This document shows positions 55,976-64,000 of a stretch of DNA of 64,000 bases, one piece after another (the stretch's first letter is position 1; every line of letters begins with the position of its first letter). Below the pieces are notes generated by a model. That model saw only the letters and a list, made by a program, of their open reading frames with translations, made no database searches and was not told the DNA's origin. The stretch comes from Cladopsammia gracilis. Taxonomy: Eukaryota; Cnidaria; Anthozoa; Scleractinia; Dendrophylliidae. Both the position numbers and the translations under genes were made by a program. Location of the stretch: contig JAJGOT010000313.1 of the NCBI GenBank assembly GCA_022457155.1, positions 62,001 to 126,000 of the forward strand, given 5' to 3'.

Positions 55976-57496
55976 TTTTAGTGTCAATATGCTTCTCTTT
56001 TTCTCTTGCGGTCGTTGTTGCTGTGCGGTTTTCCACGTTTCTGATAAAATCTGTTGTCTCCAGCAGACGTTGAGCGCACTCGCGCAACACATTTGGATCC
56101 ATTATCTTGGAAAAGTTTACTAGCGAAATCAAAACAACGAAGAGAACACAGCACGACGACAACACTGCACTGACAGATGGTCTGACAGAACTGGATTATT
56201 GTTGACCGCCGCCGCCGCCGTGACCAGCCGCATGACTTAGAAACGGGCGCCATATTGGACTCTACAGCATTTAAGGTCGTCACTCAAATGAATAAATCCA
56301 TTGTTTCACGATCAGACAAGAGTACACCGTTGACAGGCGAAAACCATTTTCGAAGATGTCTGGATGTGATAAGTCGGGTTCGAATCACGCAACAGTGATG
56401 GCTCAAATGGACAAGAGGAGCTAATATTTCCGACATGTCCTTATTGAAGTTCTATTTAACATCTTTGCAAAAATAATTTAAATTATAGTTATTATGCTGA
56501 AACCTTGCTTAAACTTGGTTTCGAAGCTATAGAATATCTGATGATAATCGGGTATCGGTTAACAATCCACATTCGACGACAATAAACTGCGTGCGACCAA
56601 ATGTTTCGTTTTAATAATATTTGATCAAAACAAAGAAAAAACATGCGAAGGATTCACAGAAACCAGCAAGCTCATCTAGCATGACGATCTAAGGCGACAC
56701 ACCCGATCAATTTCCTTAACAGGCGAAACACCCGAGAAAAGGACTGCCATGCGGTGTTAGAAAAACCCACTGGGGTCAGAGTTTAGTCACAAAGCAAAGG
56801 CGATGCACCCGATTGCTCGTTTTCACCGGCGACACACCAGTCACAACATGTGAACCAACTCTGCCTACTTTTGTTTGAAATTAATCGGAAACCAGGCCAA
56901 TTCAAGAGAAAAGTGATCCACTGAGAAATAACGCAATTTATTCGCTTGAATTTGGTCGCATACAGTTCGTGGAATTAGTATATTTACTGATCTCCACTGA
57001 AAATTGAAATCCTAATAAATATGGAAAAGGCACTTACCTTCTCGGTCGCTTAGGCAGCAAATGTATAGTGTAGCAACTTCAATCATTTATTCTAAAACCA
57101 TTATAGAAATAAGCTTGCATACGCAGTTTTTTTCGAACGTGAGGGATATAGGTAGATTTCCCGATCGCGCCAATATTTTGCAAATAAGATAACCCTCAAT
57201 GTAATCGACTATTTCTTCGTTTCGGAGTCAGAAAGATAACTGGTCTTAGCTAGACCTATCCGTGGTCGTAAATAATCATTTTGTTACCTCATTTTGTTCT
57301 GAGAAGAAGAAATGATGTTCACTATGGCCAGATTCAGCAATTCAATGAAGCGAAGGAAGATTGCATAACTGACTGAAAATCAATAAGCAGCCATTGACAG
57401 ATCATCTTGAGCGATGACACGTTTTGGATAGCAACCGTCGATCATTTTCTTAATTGGATTAAGCCCATGCGGCTGACTCGTCGATCCCCAGTCGTC

Positions 57497-57660
57497 TTTC
57501 TTGGCAAGACGCGGGAGACGCGCGTGGGGGATAGACGCTTATAACGAGAGAAGCGCGACCGAAGGGGGTGATGGGAGTCTCCCCTCTTTCCTCCTTCTCA
57601 TCACACCTCGCGCTCCTCTCGTTAATTGAGAGACGACTGGGACGAGTCAGGCAAGGAGTT
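57497..57660 (+). repeat. Dispersed 160-bp GC-rich repeat, copy 1
   Basis: 'ttggcaagacgcgggagacg', 'gggtgatgggagtctcccct', 'catcacacctcgcgctcctc', 'gacgactggg-acgagtcag'. The same order occurs at 59511-59672. Each copy contains inverted words (gggagac/gtctccc; cgagag/ctctcg). Confidence 0.75.
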
Positions 57661-58160
57661 TTGCATCCACCGCGGTCAAACGTCCGAGGCGTTTTTCGTT
57701 TTATTTAGTGGATTTTATTTAATCTTAAATGGAAATATGGGCAAGGATGTATAAAAAATATTAGTTGACTTTACTATCTTTTAATTTTTTTCAAAATGAT
57801 GAGCTTTTTTCCGTTGAAAACTGACCAAAACTCTTTGCGCCTGATCAAAATTATGTTGGAAAATGGCGCCGACAATTCTGCAGTTCACAGTTCTTAAACG
57901 CTTGGAACTTTTTTAGTAAACTTTTAAAACTTTTGGTAAACTGAAAGTGTGTTGGCAAGATATTAAACTTTAAACAGTGAAAATGACAACCTTAACTTTT
58001 AAGTACTTTGCTTAACTTTTGCAAATTTCTCTCGTTTGACCGCGGTTAAAGTTTTGCACGGCAGCCATGTTGCATGGCGGGAACAATGAAAATGTTTTGC
58101 ATTAGAAAGAACATTCTTTCCCATGTTATATGCTGTTTAAAGTATACCTTACTTACTTTA

Positions 58161-59309
58161 TAGCGGAGCACTTGCCAGGCCGAAGGCTTGGCTGCGCAGC
58201 TCCATACTCATAGAACCTGTGCCGTGATTTTTCATGGTCATGGCTAGCGGAATGTTTCGTGGGCGCGTGTGTGCCCGCCCGTGTTGGACAACATCCGGGA
58301 TCTTAACAATTTTGTTTTTCGCGCGGCCACACAGCCGTTAGCTCGGTAAACACTTTAGTTGTTTTCTTGTGTCTAGCGGAGAATTAAACTGTTTTTTTCC
58401 CTGCATTTTTTCGCGGTTTGCTACTCAAGACAGGGATACTAATTAAGGTATACTCAGAAGCCGCTTTAGTGGAAAAAGACGAGCTTTCAGGGACAAAATC
58501 TTGCTTCGAGGAACTTCATGTATTACGTTTTTATCAATGCGGGAGATGTTTGTTTTCTACGGATTTCAGAACCAGAAGCGGAGATTTGAATTTCCAAGCA
58601 AGCGAGGAACTTAAAGGTAAAACAGATTACAGTTTTCGATGAGAATTTATGTTGATATCAATCTGTGAGTGACTTTTCATTAGTGTTATTGTTAGTTTTG
58701 GAGAATTGATTTTAAAACGTGCCTAAATTTAGTTGTATCGATCTCTTGAATTTCATCGAAGAAAGCTTGAACTCGATGAGCTATAATTAAATGGTACGCG
58801 TTTTGCTTTTAAATGTAAACTAATGGAGATTTGAATAAATTTTTTCGAACGAAGATTGTGTTGTCCATTTTTATGTGTTTGTTCATTCATTAGATAGATT
58901 GAAAAGCGATTTTATGTAAACAAAACAAGACTTTGATTTTATAGTACAGTTCTATCTTCACTCGCATCGCCTTATGCAAATATGTTTGTGCATTTTTGCA
59001 ATTTTTGATTTTCAAATCAGTTTCTCGGGCAATTTTTGACAAACATAAACTGTATTTTATTCGGAAACTAGTGGTACTATTTATTCTAGACAGAGAAAAG
59101 TTGTTTTTATGAACTTTTGTACGGTCTATAAAAATGTATTGTGCAGACGGTCGCGTAATACTGTTTTTGAGAATTGCTAAAATTGAAAATAGCCCGTTCG
59201 TCAATCTTAATTCTTGTGCTTCCAACCTTTCACCTTAGTTAAGTTTCACCTTAGTTAAGCTTGTTCAAAGTGCGACGCTGTTAGGCTTGGGCTATGTATA
59301 TATATATTA
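58161..59309 (+). repeat. Long interspersed repeat D, copy 2
   Basis: Matches 12096-13311 over its whole length with scattered differences and one extra stretch near 58570 ('agaagcggagatttgaattt'). The minus frame 59225-58890 (111 codons) is kept open. It lies exactly between the two parts of the right arm of the 55469-59515 structure. Confidence 0.75.
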
Positions 59310-59510
59310 ATCATTTAATACTCCATGTATTTTTACTGGTACTTACTTATTTACTTTCTCACTCACTTGACCGACTTATTTGCTTGCTGTATTTTCCTTC
59401 ATCAAAAAAATTTAAAGCATTATTTACTGTCACAGCAAAATCTAAAATAACTGAGTTTGCTTATATTTTTCGTTTCAACTTTTTTTTCCCCATTTTTGTA
59501 AAATTATTAA

Positions 59511-59672
59511 GTTGGCAAGACGCGGGAGACGCGCGTGGGGGACAGAAGCGGAACGAGAGAAACGCTACCCGCGAAGGGGGTGATGGGAGTCTCCCCTCTT
59601 TGCTCCTTCCCATCACACCTCGCGCTCCTCTCGTTAACTGACAGACGACTGGGGACGAGTCAGGGAAATGAA
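59511..59672 (+). repeat. Dispersed 160-bp GC-rich repeat, copy 2
   Basis: Second copy of 57497-57660. It begins where the right arm of the large inverted-repeat structure ends, so it may mark the boundary of that element or another insertion. Confidence 0.75.
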
Positions 59673-60169
59673 CGCCTACATGCCATTCGAATTCGTGGCG
59701 TCTTCATTTCCATAGCGATTTTGGAATCCTAGCGCGTGCACTAAAATCGGGTCTGCGGCATGTAGTGATCCAGAGAGTGACTGCTAGCAGTCTAATTGGG
59801 CTTCAAAGGTTTGCTGTATCTGATATCACAACTTAACAAATTGACAAGTTATCGCGGTTAAATCAGACGTGAGTCGCACGCAGCCGTTATTTGTCTCGTC
59901 ACGCATCGCTCCTCCCCACTAACGGCTGCTCAAACCTGGACGACATTCCTTGCCTATTGTGTTTGCGATAAATTCAGGGAACCAATCATGTATCAGCAAA
60001 ATGAAAATGACGTAAGTTTTCTCGGGAAAAAAGGGCCGGTGGTTTCCGGTTTACGTGAGCCAGACATCGCAAGCTACGCTAATCGCAGACTTGCGCTCAC
60101 ATTAAATCACGGACTGAGTAATGAACTGATCCTAAGAAGCGAATAATTCCTACTTAAGCGGCCACTACT

Positions 60170-60263
60170 GGCCCCGGTTGTTCAAAAAGTGGATAGCGCT
60201 ATCCACCGGATAAATCACTATCCAGTGGATAACACAATTGGTTTTGCACACGTTTATCCGCTG

Positions 60264-60296
<33 letters not shown>

Positions 60297-60317
60297 CCTT
60301 TCGAACAACCAGGCCCT
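60170..60317. mobile_element. Palindromic MITE (148 bp)
   Basis: ggttgttcaaaaagtggata... and its inverse ...tatccacctttcgaacaacc. The stem includes 'gcgctatccaccggataaat' and complement. Ends are ggcccc / aggccc-like. Confidence 0.85.
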
Positions 60318-60699
60318 GATCTTGCAACTTTTTCAAAGTGAGCCAAAAAACTCCATTGTTATGCCAAGAGCTAACAAATTAACAACGACGGCGTAAATAA
60401 ATATTCTAAACGGCTCTGGAAAGCGTGAACTCCTCCTGCCGTTCAGTATCACAGCTAAAGATTTTTTCCTAAGATCAAAGAAACGACAACATCTAGAACA
60501 GGCCTGTTATATCTTTATTTTGATCTAAAAGGAAAAATCTCTGAGGCACGTACTTGGGCTCTAGACAGAGCCCGTACTTGCATGTACTTGGGGTAGACTT
60601 ATTCTAAAGCTGGGCTAAAAAACATTGCTTTTAGCCACGAGCAGGATTTGTGCTAGGCCTGTCCGCTTTAATAACCGCCACGCTTATGTTGAGCCATAC

Positions 60700-60985
60700 A
60701 CGACAGAATATTCGCCTTTCTCGATCTTCGAACGGTCCATCTCAGTCTTGGTACTGACATTAACGGCAGAAACGCCAAGGCTTCTTAAATGCTGCACTTG
60801 ATCCTCCATAAGGTTGACCATAGGTGAGACCACGACAACGATGTGACCCGTCTGTTAGGGAACATGGTCAAACACGAGCGTGTGAGCTTGGTAGATTAAT
60901 GATTTTCCGAAGCTCGTCAGCAAGTTGACAAATACGTCTTCCTTGTCAACAATAATTTTACGGAATGGCCTGCTTCTGGTGAACA
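60700..60985 (-). pseudogene. RecQ-type DNA helicase fragment (motifs I-Ia)
   Basis: The minus frame reads EDVFVNLLTSFGKSLIYQAH, then a stop, then GHIVVVVSPMVNLMEDQVQH and LRSLGVSAVNV. This is the RecQ pattern '(D)V....PTG.GKSL.YQ...ll......vVVSPLi.LM.DQV..L...gv.A', with PTG changed to LTS and an in-frame TAA. It covers a region slightly further along than the fragment at 51087-51353, and is broken. Confidence 0.75.
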
Positions 60986-61633
60986 TTTAGGTCGGCCGTA
61001 TTTTGAACATTGACGACACTGCACGAAAACCGTCATTCAGCGCCGCCATCCAACTGAGTCAACGATAAAACGCAGGCTATGATTGGATGAATCACGCGTA
61101 GAGAAGTTCCGAAAATGGCACTGCAACTGGAATGTGGTCCAGGTTTGAGCAGCCGTTAGTGGGAAGGATCGTTGCGTGACGAGACAAATAACGGCTGCGT
61201 GGGAGACTAGAGTCGAGTTGGTTTACAAATACTTAACCTGCGATCAGGCGCTGTTTTTTCGGAGCGGGAGAGCGCGATTGAGATACTTTTTCCAGCAGTG
61301 TCGATGGATTTTTGCTATCAGGTCAATATAAAAATTTGGAAAAACCGTGACAAGGTCTATTCCGACGCTCGCGCTCTTGGTCAAATCTGGGATAAAATAA
61401 TTATTTCAGCTGTTCCACAGCTCTTTCCACAGTGCACCTACGGTTAAACTGGCTTTGCAAAAGTAGCTGTACTTGTCCAATGATTTCGTTACCGACATCT
61501 CAACTTAACATTTTTCACTGATCGGAAAACCAAACATTTTTACTAGCACTGAGAAATTATAGTGTGTGTGCGCTCACGTGACACTTGAATTACCAACATA
61601 GTGAGCAAAGCTGATACTACGTAGAACAATTAA

Positions 61634-61884
61634 CGCGACAACGACATGATATAGCCCAAACTGAAAGCCAAAATGCAACCGTGGACAGCTGTTTCGACCT
61701 GGTTGGGTCGCGTCAGCACGGTGTAGCAGCAAAAAGATAGAAAAACTAGCGCGAACGCCAATTCTCTACCAAATCGCACGTGGTGATGGCAACAATGAGA
61801 TGCTTGCCAATTGACCCACGTCACAGCGGCGCGTGACCATGAGTAATAGGCAAAGAATTTGAAATATCATGTCGTTGTCGCGAT
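61634..61884. mobile_element. MITE with CGCGACAACGACATGATAT ends (251 bp)
   Basis: The 19-base end at 61634-61652 returns inverted as atatcatgtcgttgtcgcg at 61866-61884. The interior is unique-looking and has no gene. Confidence 0.7.
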
Positions 61885-62148
61885 AAAGAAAGTGAGGATA
61901 GACATAATCCATCCCTCAGCGAATACATCTTCTATAGGTCCTACGTACTCCAGCTCTCTTGTAATTGTTCTAAGTTTGTTACAAGCTACACCGCGCTGAC
62001 GAGCCCCAATACAAGGGCGAAACAGCTGTCCGCGGTTGCTGACGCTTTATCGGTTTCTGTCGCATTGGTGTCTCGCAAAATCTACCTTTTTACGTAGTCA
62101 TATCAGCCTTGCAGTTTGTCGTTAGGTGCGGGGGATCTGCGAGCTGAC

Positions 62149-62182
62149 CTCTGCGAGCTGCGAGCTGCGAGCTGCGAGCTGC
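62149..62182 (+). repeat. 7-bp tandem repeat (gcgagct)
   Basis: 'ctgcgagctgcgagctgcga' continues for about five units. The inverted counterpart 'cagctcgcagctcgcagctc' is at 63679-63703, so the two may be ends of a 1.55-kb unit that encloses the element at 62523-63498. Confidence 0.8.
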
Positions 62183-62522
62183 GAAAAGAAGTATAAAAAA
62201 TAAAAAAACAATTACGAAATATTTAAGAAATATTCATGATGAGCTAGCCGATGCAAATCGAGAGAGCCATTCCATTCCCGGCGAATATAACCTTGGATCA
62301 CGATTCTTAGATACTGTTGCCTACTTTTAAGACGTCAATATAAAGTCGTATTGCCGTCTCAAAATCGCAATTAGTTAATACAAATTTAACGAAAACAAGG
62401 TCAAATTTCGTTTTATTAGGACGTCTGACATCTGCGCAGGAGGCTAACGCGTAATAATACACATAATAATTCGGCAAAAGGGGCCCTCGCATTCGCGATA
62501 AAAAATTGCGCAATTCATCATT

Positions 62523-63498
62523 CAGGGTCTGGAAGGGGGGGGGGGGGGGGGTCCTGATCCCGCATTCCCGCACTTATTTTATGAAAATCCCGCTTCCCGT
62601 GATTTTTAAAATAGCTTTCCCGAATCCCGGTTTTTTTTTCAAGAAAACATCTTTTCTGGAAAGATTAAGTACAAATGTAACAAAGTCGAAAAAGAAGGTT
62701 GATTAGCGCTTTATTTCCAATTGTTGCGAAGCCGCGCTGAGCTTATTTAGGCTACTGTAAATACAATAGCTCCTCCTACCTTTAGTTAATACGATGAAAG
62801 TGCTCGATGAGACAGCGTGATCGCTCTTCCTGTACGTGTCCGCACTGTCCTCGAGAAAAAGTTAACAGGAACGGTATCAACTGCTTCTTCTTCGTTGGTG
62901 ACGCCGTCTTCCTCGTCACTCGAGTTCGAATCGTACTCCGACAGCTGATCATCAACTCGCTCGCCAACAGGAAGCTCTTTTCTGTACATGTTTAGAGGAA
63001 GAGTTCCTGCCGCATACTTTGTTTTGACGAACTGTTAGCTGTCTTGCGACGTTTGATGCCATATTGAACACGTTAAATGCGCAGAGCTCGAGCTTTATCG
63101 ATACGATTTAACTGCGAGTCCAGTGAATCGAGTATGTACCGGTCACCACGTGCAATTTCCTGGGATCCGGTAACACAATATCTGCCTTTGTTTGACAGTT
63201 TCGATTGATAAACGACATTTACCAGGCATATGGTTAGGTTAATAAAACACAATGTCTTTTGTTGTTGTATGAAAGAAGACACCACATAGCGCCCACCTAA
63301 CAGGCCTAAGTAATAATAATTTCCCGATTTCCCGTCAGACAGAATAAAATTCCCGCGTCCCGTGCCCGAATTTTAGCGATTCCCGCTTCCCGGGGAGCAG
63401 TGGAATCCCGAATCCCGTGAAAATTTTAAGCTTTTTCCCGAATCTCGGACGGTATTTTGGCCGAATCCCGGATCCCGTACATACCCTTCCAGACCCTG
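62523..63498. mobile_element. hAT-like non-autonomous element (976 bp, 6-bp duplication)
   Basis: Ends CAGGGTCTGGAAGGG / CCCTTCCAGACCCTG, flanked on both sides by ATCATT. The left side has 17 G (62535-62551); both ends carry iterated 'atcccg(a/c)ttcccg' words. CAGGG ends suggest hAT, which normally duplicates 8 bp, so the class is uncertain. A minus frame inside (62989-62786) has an acidic YDSNSSDEEDG stretch and then RTGRAITLSHRAL; unrecognised. Confidence 0.7.
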
Positions 63499-63503
63499 AT
63501 CAT

Positions 63504-64000
63504 TCTGCGGAACATCTTGGATAATAATAACACAAGGGCAAGCAAGATGTCTACCAATATTATTTTTATTTATTTGTACCTATTTTCATTATTATCTCGA
63601 TCTTGGAGAAATTATGCCTTCCCTCCCCTTCCATCCCTCCCCGCCTTAAAAACTTTATTTTAGGGTCAATTTACTTGTCAGCTCGCAGCTCGCAGCTCGC
63701 ATTTTTCTGCTCGCATCCTCCCCACATCCTTTGTCGTTTATGTTTGTTCATTCATTTTTTGGCTGATAAGGTCTTTCGTAGATCCTACGTATCGTTTACA
63801 TACAGCATTATCGTTTGCGGTCCTTTGCAGCCCGTAGGTCATTTATTGATCCGATATGCTGGTTCTCTTTCAGCATGGTTTTGTCCATGCGTTTGAATGT
63901 TAACATTGGCTTGCCATGCACATTCAGTTTTTGCGAGACACCATTGTGACATCTTGGGACGGCTTGTTCCCCGCAACACGTGATGTGGCACGCGTGATGC
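63504..64000. other. Right end of window, no gene seen
   Basis: The 7-bp repeat counterpart (63679-63703) is the only structure noted. The short plus frames (63457-63663, 63603-63896) show no known motif and no splice pattern. Confidence 0.5.

Larger units (their letters stand above)
55469..59515. mobile_element. Large inverted-repeat structure (4 kb), right arm split by repeat D
   Basis: The left arm 55469-55711 (aacttaatagttttacaaaa ... catataacatg) returns inverted on the right as 59515-59309 plus 58160-58132. The two right-arm pieces are separated exactly by repeat D (58161-59309). The interior holds a poly-C repeat (55805-55975), a hairpin-like unit at 57497-57660 and AT-rich sequence with no gene. 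Long arms suggest a foldback-type DNA element; no transposase was found. Confidence 0.75.
59877..61201. mobile_element. Inverted-repeat element carrying a second RecQ-helicase fragment
   Basis: Ends CACGCAGCCGTTATTTGTCT... at left and the complement at right (...ggctgcgtg, 61201). They match over about 70 bp (through 'ctaacggctgctcaaacctg') with small gaps. Inside are a MITE (60170-60317) and a minus-strand helicase fragment (60700-60985). No clear target duplication was found. The ends differ from those of the element at 50399-52046. Confidence 0.75.

Noticed and set aside
59294..59641. 115-codon plus frame
   Set aside because: Runs across the arm of the large inverted repeat into the 160-bp repeat; no motif and no support from the other arm.
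62786..62989. Minus frame with acidic stretch and RTGRAITLSHRAL
   Set aside because: Could be an old exon of a captured gene, but I could not link it to a family, so it is mentioned only within the element at 62523-63498.

Overview
The window looks like nuclear DNA of an anthozoan cnidarian, most likely a stony coral. The evidence is AT-rich sequence, genes split into many small exons with GT-AG introns, an integrin alpha chain and a BARD1 homologue of animal type, and dense palindromic MITEs, tRNA-derived SINEs and satellite blocks. The coral assignment is an inference from gene and repeat style; no sequence names the species.

Left third (1-28.4 kb, + strand): the 3' part of one integrin alpha gene. 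I could place 22 consecutive exons. Their lengths sum to 2373 nt with every splice phase agreeing, giving 790 residues from the beta-propeller through thigh and calf domains, a furin-type cleavage exon, the transmembrane helix and the GFFKR tail. The start of the gene lies left of the window. Its introns hold a 0.86-kb minisatellite, a dispersed 106-bp satellite, tRNA-cored MITEs and many hairpin elements.

Middle (28.4-43.1 kb): repeat-filled flank, then on the minus strand the last six exons of BARD1 (33.0-37.6 kb). These encode the end of the ankyrin region and both BRCT domains, and one intron is probably GC-AG. Upstream of it on the same strand are pieces of a broken, intron-containing alanyl-tRNA synthetase copy (39.6-43.1 kb) with a LINE fragment inside. 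I could not find the RING and ankyrin exons of BARD1. They lie further away or are missing from this assembly.

Right (43-52.5 kb): a repeat cluster with a TA-flanked MITE, a 20-bp EcoRI-site satellite, a decayed retroelement, a purine-rich minisatellite, a MULE-like transposase scrap and an inverted-repeat element holding a RecQ-helicase fragment. At 52,697-54,952 (+) stands one intact intronless gene for a 751-residue protein with a signal peptide and about ten membrane segments, of a family I do not recognise. From 55 to 64 kb there is no intact gene. This stretch holds a 4-kb inverted-repeat structure with a 1.15-kb repeat inserted into one arm, a second inverted-repeat element with a RecQ fragment, and several MITEs.

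The genes form no operon or pathway cluster. Integrin and BARD1 are convergent neighbours, and the orphan membrane-protein gene sits apart. The least explained items are the orphan protein and the two unrelated inverted-repeat elements that each carry a piece of RecQ-type helicase.
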